Assembly (NCBI GenBank): GCA_022565595.1
Contig: JAIUML010000001.1
Coordinates: forward strand, 370,405 to 434,404
Length of the DNA stretch: 64,000 bases
From: Saccharospirillum sp.
Lineage (GTDB): Bacteria; Pseudomonadota; Gammaproteobacteria; Pseudomonadales; Natronospirillaceae
Direction: 5' to 3'
The translations under genes and the position numbers were made by a program. Shown piece after piece: positions 33,993-42,391 of the stretch (the stretch's first letter is position 1; the number at the start of each line of letters is the position of its first letter). The notes beneath the pieces were generated by a model. The model was not told where the DNA came from, searched no databases, and saw only the letters and a list, made by a program, of their open reading frames with translations.

Positions 33993-35314
33993 GCGGCATC
34001 GAAATCGGGTTGCTGGCCGTAGTGGTCATGCTGGTGCTCATCTACATAGGCATGCATATCAGCATCGCCCTGATGGCTGTATCCTTTACTGCCATTGCTC
34101 TGTTGCGTGATACAGGCCTGGCTACGCGCATGGTCGCTGCGGCCGCCAACGACTCACTGAGCAACTACTTGTATGGTGTGGTACCGCTTTTTGTCCTGAT
34201 GGGCTTGCTGGTGGTTAATTCCGGTGTGGGCCGAGATACTTTCGATGTGTTTCAGCGCCTGCTGCAACGCATTCGCGGCGGACTGGGTGTGGCTACGGTT
34301 GGCGCTAACGGCGTCTTTGCCTCCATCACCGGTGTCAGCGTTGCCTCAGCGGCGGTGTTCACCAAGGTCGCCGTGCCGGAAATGCGTCGCCACGGTTACA
34401 CTCCGAAGTTTTCAGTGGGCGTTGTCGCCGGCAGTTCAGTGCTCGGAATGCTGATTCCGCCGTCACTGTTGATGATTGTCTATGGCGTACTGGCGGAACA
34501 ATCAGTAGGTCGTATGTTCATTGCCGGCATCATTCCCGGCCTGTTGCTGGCCAGTGCTTTTTGTTTGGCCATTTTTCTTCTGGCTCGCTTTATGCCCGCT
34601 TTCATGGAAACCAACCCGGCGGCCCACCATGAGGCGCAACCTCAGGCCTACGGACCTCGGCGGGAAATGCTCTACAAGCTGGTGCCGATTCTGCTATTGA
34701 TGGTGCTGGTACTTGGTGGTCTCTACAGCGGTTTTTTTACCCCCACCGAAGCCGGTGGGGTGGGCGCCTTCGGGGCGTTGATGCTGGCCCTGGTCAAACG
34801 CCGTCTGAGCTGGCGGGGCTTCTACGGCTTGCTTGGTGAAACCGGCCATGTGGCGGTCTCCATTCTGTTCCTGATTCTGGCGGCATCGCTGTACAGCCGG
34901 ATGCTGGCGCTGACCGGCTTGCCCATGAACATCGCCCAGTGGGTGACGTCGATGGACCTGGGCCTGTATCAGTTCCTGTTCATCTATCTTCTGATCATCA
35001 TTCTGATGGGCTGCATTATCGACTCAGTGTCCATCATGCTCATCGTGTTGCCCATTGTGCTGCCCATTGCCCAGTTTTTCGGCATGGACCTGATCTGGTT
35101 CGGTGTTATTACCGTGGTTGCTGTTGAGATCGGGCTGGTCACACCGCCCTTTGGTATCTCGGTGTACACCGTAAAGGCCAGCCTGAATGACCCGAGCGTT
35201 CCCGTGCAGGAAATTTTCAAAGGCGTGATGCCGTTTTTCCTGACGATGTTGATTGTGCTGGCGATACTGGTGGCCTTTCCAGCCTTGTCCACCTACCTTG
35301 CACACCGCTACTGA
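33989..35314 (+). CDS. TRAP transporter large permease (DctM type)
   Basis: A 441-residue protein with about 12 hydrophobic segments. DctM family runs are YLYGVVPLFVLMGLLVVNSGVG, GLGVATVGANGVFASITGVSVASAAVF, VVAGSSVLGMLIPPSLLMIVYG, FTPTEAGGVGAFGALML and ITVVAVEIGLVTPPFGISVYTVKA. Translation is coupled to the small permease. It completes the TRAP system whose binding protein is at 32232. Confidence 0.94.
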   Translation: MSGIEIGLLAVVVMLVLIYIGMHISIALMAVSFTAIALLRDTGLATRMVAAAANDSLSNYLYGVVPLFVLMGLLVVNSGVGRDTFDVFQRLLQRIRGGLGVATVGANGVFASITGVSVASAAVFTKVAVPEMRRHGYTPKFSVGVVAGSSVLGMLIPPSLLMIVYGVLAEQSVGRMFIAGIIPGLLLASAFCLAIFLLARFMPAFMETNPAAHHEAQPQAYGPRREMLYKLVPILLLMVLVLGGLYSGFFTPTEAGGVGAFGALMLALVKRRLSWRGFYGLLGETGHVAVSILFLILAASLYSRMLALTGLPMNIAQWVTSMDLGLYQFLFIYLLIIILMGCIIDSVSIMLIVLPIVLPIAQFFGMDLIWFGVITVVAVEIGLVTPPFGISVYTVKASLNDPSVPVQEIFKGVMPFFLTMLIVLAILVAFPALSTYLAHRY

Positions 35315-35327
35315 GTGAGTATTGACC

Positions 35328-35927
35328 ATGACCGAAAACGTTTTGCCACAATCCAGCCTGGACCAGTTATTTTTGCAGGCACGCACCTTCCATTACTGGC
35401 AGGACAAAGCCGTTTCAGATGAGACTCTTAAACAACTGTACGAACTCATGCGCTGGGCGCCGACCAGCATGAACTGCAACCCGGTTCGCATCCATTTCCT
35501 GCGCACCGTTGAGGCGAAAGAACGGCTCTACCCGGCACTGGACGAAGGCAATATTCGCAAGGTCGAGGGCGCACCGGTAACGGCCATTGTTGCTTACGAC
35601 CGACGCTTTCACGATCAACTGCCAACGCTGTTTCCACACATCGATGCTCGCGCCAAATTCGTTGGCAACGAGCCACTGATCGAGGATACCGCCTTTCGCA
35701 ACGGCACCCTCCAGGGTGGCTACATGATACTGGCCGCCAGAGCCCTGGGCCTGGATTGCGGGCCGCTCTCCGGTTTCGACAATGACCAGGTCGATCGTCT
35801 TTTCTTCGCCGAAAACGATCGACATTTACGCAGCAATTTTTTATGCAATCTGGGCTACGGAGCGGTAGACCAACTGAAGCCCAGGGGCGCCCGTCTGGCG
35901 TTTGAAACCGCCTGTCGCCTACTCTGA
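35328..35927 (+). CDS. RutE/HadB-like nitroreductase-family reductase
   Basis: A 199-residue FMN-dependent reductase of the nitroreductase fold. It is similar to RutE (malonic semialdehyde reductase of pyrimidine breakdown). Visible runs are LDQLFLQARTFHYWQDKAVSDETLKQLYELMRWAPTSMNCNP (FMN phosphate site near SMNCNP), NGTLQGGYMILAARALGLDCGPLSGFD and NFLCNLGYG. The ATG at 35328 is preferred over the in-frame TTG at 35322. It could reduce a semialdehyde or nitro/quinone product of the pathway. No other rut genes are present. Confidence 0.85.
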   Translation: MTENVLPQSSLDQLFLQARTFHYWQDKAVSDETLKQLYELMRWAPTSMNCNPVRIHFLRTVEAKERLYPALDEGNIRKVEGAPVTAIVAYDRRFHDQLPTLFPHIDARAKFVGNEPLIEDTAFRNGTLQGGYMILAARALGLDCGPLSGFDNDQVDRLFFAENDRHLRSNFLCNLGYGAVDQLKPRGARLAFETACRLL

Positions 35928-35969
35928 CCAACCAACAACCATGAGCAAAAACAACAAGAGGTAAACCCC

Positions 35970-37508
35970 ATGTGCAGACTTTGTGAAGCCGGCAACCCAC
36001 AAAACCATTCCAGCGAAGGCCGTCGTGATTTTCTGAAGCTGGCGATGGCCGGTGGCGCAATGGCCACCATGCCCTTGATGGGCAGCCGTGCCCAGGCCGG
36101 CAGCCACAGCGGTGCTGGAGCCCACTCCAAACCGCAGATGCCGGAAAATGTCGGGAACGCCGGTCAGCGCACACTGATCAAAGGCGGTTTTGTGTTGTCG
36201 ATGGACGACTCGGTCGGCGACTTCGACACCGGCGACGTTTTGCTGGAAGGCAACAAAATCATCGATATTGGCGCCAATATCAACGCCGGCGATGCTCAGG
36301 TAGTCGACGCCACCGGCAAGGTGGTCATGCCCGGTTTTATCGATACCCACCACCACCAGTTCGAGACGGCGTTGCGCAGCTTTCTGGCAGACGGCATTCT
36401 GGTGAACGACGGCCTGCCGCACAGCAACCCCTACAACTACTACGAAACCATTCTGCAAAAGTTCTCCATGGTCTATCGCCCGGGTGACGTCTACATCAAC
36501 GAACTCTATGGCGGACTGGCCCAGCTCGATGCTGGTGTCACCACAGTGATGGACGTCAGCCAGATTCACCACAGCCCGGAGCATTCCGATGCCGTCATCT
36601 CGGCGCTGGCCGACACCGGCCGCCGCTCCGTATTCGGCTACTTTGAAGGCTGGGGCGACCGGGCTCAATACCCCCAGGATGCACGCCGCATCCGCCAGGA
36701 ATACTTCAGCTCGGACGACCAACTGATGAGCATGGTAATGGGAGGGGAAATCTACCTGCCCGGCTACGAAGAAGCCTGGAAGATCGGCCGTGAACTGAAC
36801 CTGCCCATCGCTCTGCACGTCGTTGGTACCTTCGGCATGCAACCGACCTTCGACCAATTAGCCGAAACCGGTGAGTTCGGGCCGGACAACATCTTCATTC
36901 ACATGACCGGCATGAGCGATATGGCCTGGCAGAAAGCGGCCGACGCTGGCGCCCATTTGTCACTCTCGGTACCGATCGAGATGACCATGCGCCACGGCAT
37001 GCCGCCGATTCAAAAAGCGCTGGATCTAGGCATGCAACCCTCGCTCTCAACCGACGTCGAATGCACCATGACCGCCGACTTCTTTACCCAGATGCGCGCC
37101 ACTCTGACGCTGCAACGCGCCTTCATCAACGAGCGCGCCCTGGCCGGCGAAGAGAACCTGCCCAACCTGCTGACCTCGCGCGATTGCATTCGCTTCGCCA
37201 CCGTCGAAGGCGCCAAAGGCCTCAAGCTCGACCACAAAGTCGGCACCCTGACACCGGGCAAAGAGGCTGACATCATCCTGCTCGATGCCACGGCCATCAA
37301 CGTGCACCCGCTGAACCATGTACCGGGTGCCGTAGTGACCTTGATGGAGCGCAACAACGTCGACACTGTGCTGGTGGCCGGCAAAATCCGCAAATGGGCC
37401 GGCGAACTGGTCGATGTCGACCTGGCACACCTTGGTCAGCAGTTGACCGAAAGCCGCGACTACCTGTTTGAAGCCGCCGGCATAGAACGGGACCTGTTCC
37501 GCCGCTGA
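35970..37508 (+). CDS. Tat-exported amidohydrolase (TrzA/AtzA/SsnA-type)
   Basis: A 512-residue metal-dependent hydrolase of the chlorohydrolase/cytosine deaminase group. The N terminus has a twin-arginine signal, GRRDFLKLAMAGGAMATMPL, followed by RAQAG, so it should be exported folded. Metal-site runs are MPGFIDTHHHQFETALR, IALHVVGTFG (His), NIFIHMTGMSD (His) and PSLSTDVECTM (Asp). Amidohydrolases that remove amino or halide groups from N-heterocycles are usually cytoplasmic; periplasmic localisation is odd. It is the last gene of the operon and may produce the compound the TRAP system imports. The ATG at 35970 follows AAGAGG. Confidence 0.88.
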   Translation: MCRLCEAGNPQNHSSEGRRDFLKLAMAGGAMATMPLMGSRAQAGSHSGAGAHSKPQMPENVGNAGQRTLIKGGFVLSMDDSVGDFDTGDVLLEGNKIIDIGANINAGDAQVVDATGKVVMPGFIDTHHHQFETALRSFLADGILVNDGLPHSNPYNYYETILQKFSMVYRPGDVYINELYGGLAQLDAGVTTVMDVSQIHHSPEHSDAVISALADTGRRSVFGYFEGWGDRAQYPQDARRIRQEYFSSDDQLMSMVMGGEIYLPGYEEAWKIGRELNLPIALHVVGTFGMQPTFDQLAETGEFGPDNIFIHMTGMSDMAWQKAADAGAHLSLSVPIEMTMRHGMPPIQKALDLGMQPSLSTDVECTMTADFFTQMRATLTLQRAFINERALAGEENLPNLLTSRDCIRFATVEGAKGLKLDHKVGTLTPGKEADIILLDATAINVHPLNHVPGAVVTLMERNNVDTVLVAGKIRKWAGELVDVDLAHLGQQLTESRDYLFEAAGIERDLFRR

Positions 37509-37532
37509 TCGCTACTGCGCTCAACACGGGTA

Positions 37533-37563
37533 GCCCTTGGGGGCGTTTGAACTCCCCAAGGGC
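37533..37563 (+). terminator. Hairpin terminator after the catabolic operon
   Basis: GCCCTTGGGG (37533-37542) and CCCCAAGGGC (37554-37563) form a perfect 10-bp stem with an 11-nt loop. The tail is ATTCCTCC, not a clean T-run. It ends the 29.2-37.5 kb operon. The remaining gap to 37882 holds no gene I can support. Confidence 0.65.
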
Positions 37564-37882
37564 CATTCCTCCATAGCTCAACGCAATCCACGACTCAAAA
37601 ACCTGCCTGAGCCAGAGCGAAACGGCCATCCCGATGCTCACGTTGCCTTTCTGGTTCCGCAAATACTGCACTCGTTTTTCCGCATTACCATTGCTCATTG
37701 GCTTGAGCGTCTTGCAGCAAAAAGAGTTAAAACATATGGAAATGGTAGCCCGATCAGCAGTTTGAACACTCCTGATTTAACCTTCTCCTTTCGAAGTAAG
37801 CACTGTCACAATGACTCACACAGCGCTCCAATGTGGTATTATTGAATACTAATATACGCTTGCCAGACCGGATCCCCTATCC

Positions 37883-38875
37883 ATGACGCTTCCAAAGTTT
37901 ATTGCTGTCCTCACCATGGTTGGTTTACTGACACCCTGGCGTGCAATAGCCGACACCACCCTGCTGGACCCGCTGCAGTTATTGATGCAAGGGAGCAACA
38001 GCCATGACGTCTTCTCAGCGGCTATTGAAGCACAAATTGGCATGTCACCAGATTATGCCGATGTGGTGTTCTGGCATAGCGAAACTGGCGAAGTCATTCC
38101 TTATAGTGACATTCGTAACCTGATCGGGCCGTCGCGTCAGGATGGTATGTTGGAGCTGCTGATCCTGGCTGAGGCCATGACAGGCGCTCAAGGGTTACCG
38201 GTAGAAAGCGGGCGTCTGGCTCGGTTGATCGATGCAGCCTACCTGGCTTCGATGCGCCGCCCACCGGAACATGTAGCGGTGGAGTTTTTTGACACCCGTG
38301 TTGGCCCTACTGGCGATCTGACCGGCGGCATCTCCGGCCATTCACCTCTGAACCAGCGACCACCCGAGAGTACCGAAGAGCAGTTGGCCCAGTTGCGAGA
38401 GCGCCAGCAAGGCCGAACTGCTGTCGAAAAAGATTCACAGAGCGAGTCCGAACCAGACAACTGGCCCAGTATGGATCTGGACGCCTTGCCCCGTGCCAAC
38501 AGTGAGAAGGAGGCACTGCTGGCCGGTGACCGCCTCACACGCAAGATGAACCAGGCCGGATTGGCTCTGGACGTAGATGGTGTCAACTGGACCCGCATGA
38601 GCATGGTGGTGCGACGTGAGGCAGATCTCGACTCGGCAATGGATTCCGAAATAATGGCGCTGGAAGAGCGCCTGACTGAGCTTTCAGAGATACCCCTGGC
38701 AATGCTTGATCCTCTGGCCTACCAGTACAACGGCCAGTTGTACCTGACCCTGGTGGTGTTTCATGCAGCCGGTGATCAGGGAGATACGGCTCTGGCATTC
38801 CGTCATCAAACTGAGTCTCTGGGCTTGCTGGAATTTAACGCGGAGGCCTATCGCCAGTTTGAAACGCAGAGGTAA
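37883..38875 (+). CDS. Secreted protein of unknown function, 330 aa
   Basis: Not recognised. The ATG at 37883 opens a signal peptide (KFIAVLTMVGLLTPWRAIADT), cut near residue 24. The mature part is acidic and Gln/Glu-rich in the middle (STEEQLAQLRERQQGRTAVEKDSQSESEPDNW, a probable linker near 175-205). A C-terminal domain follows (VDGVNWTRMSMVVRREADLDSAM, LAYQYNGQLYLTLVVFH). No catalytic motif or lipobox is seen. It is monocistronic, between an operon terminator and the convergent glucosidase genes. Confidence 0.7.
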   Translation: MTLPKFIAVLTMVGLLTPWRAIADTTLLDPLQLLMQGSNSHDVFSAAIEAQIGMSPDYADVVFWHSETGEVIPYSDIRNLIGPSRQDGMLELLILAEAMTGAQGLPVESGRLARLIDAAYLASMRRPPEHVAVEFFDTRVGPTGDLTGGISGHSPLNQRPPESTEEQLAQLRERQQGRTAVEKDSQSESEPDNWPSMDLDALPRANSEKEALLAGDRLTRKMNQAGLALDVDGVNWTRMSMVVRREADLDSAMDSEIMALEERLTELSEIPLAMLDPLAYQYNGQLYLTLVVFHAAGDQGDTALAFRHQTESLGLLEFNAEAYRQFETQR

Positions 38876-38936
38876 TGCGCCCTTTCCTTTTGCTCAATAC
38901 GATGATCAACGGACGACCCAGCAATTACCCATTCGA

Positions 38937-40619
38937 TCATAAGCATCCGAGTGGGCGTGTGCTTTTACCGAGCTTGATGACTCTGGCCTCGTAAGGCCTT
39001 AACCGGTCGTCTTCGCTTGCCTTATCCTGGTTACCGAGAACCACAACCCCATTACCGGGCAAGCTCACACTGGCTGGCGCCCCGCTCATATTGACCGCCA
39101 CAATGTAGACGCCATTCTCACCCTGCCGCTGGTAGGCGAACACCTGCTTATGGTCGGGCAACAAGAGTTCGTAGTCACCGTAAACCAGGGTGCTGTGCTC
39201 TCGGCGGAGCTGAATAAGCTGACGGTAATAGTGGTAGATGGAGTTCGGGTCCTGTTGTTGCGTTGCGACGTTGATCTCGGTGTGGTTCGGGTTTACCGGT
39301 AGCCAGGGTTGGCCTGTAGTAAAGCTGGCCTGTTCGTTGTCATCCCACTGCATGGGGGTTCGGGCATTGTCGCGCGCGCTGTCCTTGATGTGTTGAATGA
39401 TATCGATGTCCGTCCAACCCTGCTGGCGCAATTTTCTGGCGATGTTGTGTGCGGCGACGTCGTCCAGTTCGGCCAGCCGGCTGAAGGGGTAGTTGGTCAT
39501 GCCCAGTTCCTGCCCCTGGTAAATAAAGGGAGTGCCCTGCATCAAAAAATAAAGAGTGGCAATGGCGGTGGCGCTTTCGTGCCAGTAACGTTCAGGGTCA
39601 CCCCAGGTGTTGACGATGCGCGGAATGTCATGGTTTTCAACGAACAGGGCGTTCCAGCCTTTACCGGCGAGGCCTTTTTGCCAGCGGGTCAGGGTCTGTT
39701 TGAGTTGTGGCAGGTTGAGCGCGCGACTGTCGCTGTCGGTGCCCCAGAGTTTAAGCTGCTCGAACTGGAACAACATGTTGAATTTGCCCTGGTCCTCGCC
39801 TACCCAGTTCGGTGCGTCGTCGACGCTGACGCCGTTGGCTTCACCCACAGTCATGATGTCGTAGTGGGCGAAGGTGTTGTCGCACAGCTCCTGAATGAAA
39901 TCCTGTATGCCTTCCACGTTCAGGTGGTAGTCAAAGGATGGCACCATGTTCAAGCCTTTGGGGTTGGGCATGTCGGGCAAGCCGGGGGCTTTCTTGATGT
40001 GGGTAATGGCGTCGATGCGAAAGCCGTCGACGCCCCGGTCGAGCCACCAGCGAACCATGTCGTAGAGGGCTGTGCGCACCTCGGGGTTTTCCCAATTCAA
40101 ATCGGGCTGGCGAGCCGAAAAAAGATGCAGGCAGTATTGGTCGGTCGACTCGTCATAGCGCCAGGCCGGTTCGTTGAAGATACTTTCCCAGTTGTTGGGT
40201 GGGCCGCCGTTTTTTCCATCGCGCCAGATGTACCAGTCACGCTTGGGGTTGTCTCTCGAGCTGCGCGATTCCTGAAACCAGGTGTGTTCGTCGCTGGTGT
40301 GGTTGGGCACCAGGTCGAGCAGTATTTTCAGGCCGCGGGCATGGGCTTCGTCGAGTAGGCGATCGAAATCTTCCAGGGCACCAAACTCGGCCATAATGTC
40401 CTGATAATCACTGATGTCGTAGCCGTTGTCGTCGTTCGGGGAAGGGAAAATAGGCGACAACCAGAGGACATTCACACCCAGGTCGGCAAGGTAATCCAGC
40501 TTGTTGATGATGCCGGGTAAATCGCCAATGCCATCGCCATTGCTGTCCATAAAGCTGCGCGGGTATATCTGATAGACGACGGCTTCTTTCCACCAGGCGG
40601 TCTTTTGAAGTGAGCTCAT
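38937..40619 (-). CDS. GH13 alpha-glucosidase (oligo-1,6-glucosidase type), second of a tandem pair
   Basis: A 560-residue cytoplasmic enzyme that releases glucose from alpha-linked oligosaccharides. GH13 regions are clear: VVYQIYPRSFMDSNGDGIGDLPG, DLVPNHTSDEH (region I), GFRIDAITHIKK (nucleophile Asp), TVGEANGV (acid/base Glu) and FVENHDIPRIVN (third Asp). QGQELGMTN after the active site and the domain C are usual for this subfamily. The ATG at 40619 (MSSLQKTAWW) overlaps the stop of the paralogue by 4 bp. The two copies share the first 60 residues almost word for word, suggesting local duplication. Confidence 0.94.
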   Translation of the reverse strand: MSSLQKTAWWKEAVVYQIYPRSFMDSNGDGIGDLPGIINKLDYLADLGVNVLWLSPIFPSPNDDNGYDISDYQDIMAEFGALEDFDRLLDEAHARGLKILLDLVPNHTSDEHTWFQESRSSRDNPKRDWYIWRDGKNGGPPNNWESIFNEPAWRYDESTDQYCLHLFSARQPDLNWENPEVRTALYDMVRWWLDRGVDGFRIDAITHIKKAPGLPDMPNPKGLNMVPSFDYHLNVEGIQDFIQELCDNTFAHYDIMTVGEANGVSVDDAPNWVGEDQGKFNMLFQFEQLKLWGTDSDSRALNLPQLKQTLTRWQKGLAGKGWNALFVENHDIPRIVNTWGDPERYWHESATAIATLYFLMQGTPFIYQGQELGMTNYPFSRLAELDDVAAHNIARKLRQQGWTDIDIIQHIKDSARDNARTPMQWDDNEQASFTTGQPWLPVNPNHTEINVATQQQDPNSIYHYYRQLIQLRREHSTLVYGDYELLLPDHKQVFAYQRQGENGVYIVAVNMSGAPASVSLPGNGVVVLGNQDKASEDDRLRPYEARVIKLGKSTRPLGCL

Positions 40620-42265
40620 GCAGGTGTTTTCTCCCAACGAATGACAAAGGCTTCGAATGGTGCCAGCGTCAGATTTTCATCCAGGGTGGTGCGTTGTTCA
40701 AGGTTGCTGATCAGGCAGTCACCTTGCTTGTGCAACAAGGATTCAGGCAGTTGAACGCTTACCGACTCTGCCGAGAAGTTGGTGCACACCAGCAAAGTGT
40801 TGGCCTGGTCGACTCTGAGATAGGCGAAGACTTTTTCATGTTCGGGCAACAGTAACTCGAAGTCACCATGAACGATCACATCATTCGCTTTACGCAACTT
40901 GATCAGTTGCTGATAGCAGAAGAAGACGGACTCCGGGTCTGCCAGGCACTGGGCAGCGTTGATCTCTCGGTAATTGGGATTGACCTTCAACCAGGACTGG
41001 CTCTGGCTGAAACCCGCGTAATCGCTGTCGTCCCAATGCATGGGGGTGCGGGCGTTGTCTCGGCTGTTTTCGTGGATGGCGGCCATCATCTCTGATGCAT
41101 CGTGACCAGCAGCGACACGCTCTGCAAAAAGGTTGCGGGTTTCGATGTCCTGGTAGTCGTCAATGGCATCGAACTGCACATTGGTCATGCCCAGTTCTTC
41201 GCCCTGATAGATGTAAGGCGTGCCCTGCATCAGGTGCAGAGCGATGGCCAGCATTTTGGCCGAGCGCACCCGGTACTGGCCCGGGTCGCCGTATTTCGAA
41301 ACAGCGCGTGGCAGGTCGTGGTTGTTCCAGAACAGGGAGTTCCAGCCCTGGCCGTGCAGTTCGGTTTGCCACTTGGCAAACACCTGCTTGAGTTCGACCA
41401 GGTTGAAGGGGCGCGGTTTCCACTTGCCATGCTCCGGGTCCCAACCGATGACGATGTGCTCGAACTGAAACACCATCGAAAGCTCATTGCCGTTGGGGTT
41501 TGAGTAGCGTTTGGCTTCCTCGGTATCAGCACTCCAGGCTTCGCCGACGGTCAGAGCATCGCGCTGACCGAAGGTGGCCTGGTTCATAGCCTGCAAACGG
41601 TCGTGCAGTTTCGGACCCTTGGCGAAAATGCCACGGTCGACGTCCTTGCCGATCAGGTCGATCACATCCATGCGAAAACCGGCGACGCCTCGGTCGAGCC
41701 AGCGGTTCATCATGGCGTGCACGGCTTCCGGCACGGCCGGGTTATCCCAGTTCAAATCGGGTTGCTTTTTACTGAACTGATGCAGGTAATACTCTCCGGT
41801 CGGCTCATCGAACTCCCACATGGAGCCACCAAAGTAGGAGTGAAGATCACTGGGCGGTGAACCATCCGCTTGGGGCTGCCTCCAGATGTAAAAATCACGG
41901 TAAGGGCTCTCCTTTGACTGACGGGCAGAGACAAACCAGGGATGTTCATCCGAACTGTGGTTGACCACCAGATCCAGGATGATGCGAATGCCCCGAACTT
42001 TCGCTGCCGCGATGAGCCGATCCATATCTGCCAGAGTGCCGAATTCGGGAGCGATGTCTTCGTAATCGGAGATGTCGTAACCGTTGTCGTCCATGGGCGA
42101 CTTGAACACCGGCGACAACCAGATAACGTCTATGCCGAGTTGTGCCAGATAATCCAGCTTGCTGATGATGCCGGGCAGATCGCCCATGCCATCGTTGTTG
42201 CTGTCCATAAAGCTGCGTGGGTAGATCTGATATACAACCGCATCGTGCCACCAGGGGTGTGTCAT
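40616..42265 (-). CDS. GH13 alpha-glucosidase, first of a tandem pair
   Basis: A 549-residue enzyme of the same family as its neighbour. It shows VVYQIYPRSFMDSNNDGMGDLPG, DLVVNHSSDEH, GFRMDVIDLIGK (nucleophile Asp), TVGEAWS (acid/base Glu), FWNNHDLPRAVS (Asp) and QGEELGMTN. The ATG at 42265 begins MTHPWWHDAV, with no signal peptide. It is co-transcribed with the second copy. The two may split alpha-1,4- and alpha-1,6- or other glucosides. A LysR regulator is divergent, with an inverted repeat between them. Confidence 0.94.
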   Translation of the reverse strand: MTHPWWHDAVVYQIYPRSFMDSNNDGMGDLPGIISKLDYLAQLGIDVIWLSPVFKSPMDDNGYDISDYEDIAPEFGTLADMDRLIAAAKVRGIRIILDLVVNHSSDEHPWFVSARQSKESPYRDFYIWRQPQADGSPPSDLHSYFGGSMWEFDEPTGEYYLHQFSKKQPDLNWDNPAVPEAVHAMMNRWLDRGVAGFRMDVIDLIGKDVDRGIFAKGPKLHDRLQAMNQATFGQRDALTVGEAWSADTEEAKRYSNPNGNELSMVFQFEHIVIGWDPEHGKWKPRPFNLVELKQVFAKWQTELHGQGWNSLFWNNHDLPRAVSKYGDPGQYRVRSAKMLAIALHLMQGTPYIYQGEELGMTNVQFDAIDDYQDIETRNLFAERVAAGHDASEMMAAIHENSRDNARTPMHWDDSDYAGFSQSQSWLKVNPNYREINAAQCLADPESVFFCYQQLIKLRKANDVIVHGDFELLLPEHEKVFAYLRVDQANTLLVCTNFSAESVSVQLPESLLHKQGDCLISNLEQRTTLDENLTLAPFEAFVIRWEKTPA

Positions 42266-42347
42266 CGCTTCAGGCCTTCCGGTAATGAGAACTTGCCCCC
42301 AGCATAGCCTTGTCGTTCACCAAAGAATAATGCATTTTTCTGTCGAC

Positions 42348-42368
42348 ACTATAGAATAACTCTATAGT
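42348..42368. promoter_or_regulatory. Candidate LysR operator between glucosidase and regulator genes
   Basis: ACTATAGA, spacer ATAAC, TCTATAGT: a perfect 8-bp inverted repeat holding the LysR-type ATAG-N7-CTAT core. It is 23 bp before the regulator start and 82 bp before the glucosidase start, so it can serve both directions. Confidence 0.6.
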
Positions 42369-42391
42369 TTGAATGCAGCCCGGAGCCCACC

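Noticed and set aside
37297..37698. Minus-strand open frame that might be a transposase remnant
   Set aside because: It overlaps the amidohydrolase gene and the terminator hairpin, and no transposase motif or inverted repeat could be read.
39309..40358. Long plus-strand open frame opposite the GH13 gene
   Set aside because: It runs antisense to conserved GH13 motifs; GC-rich third positions keep such frames open by chance.
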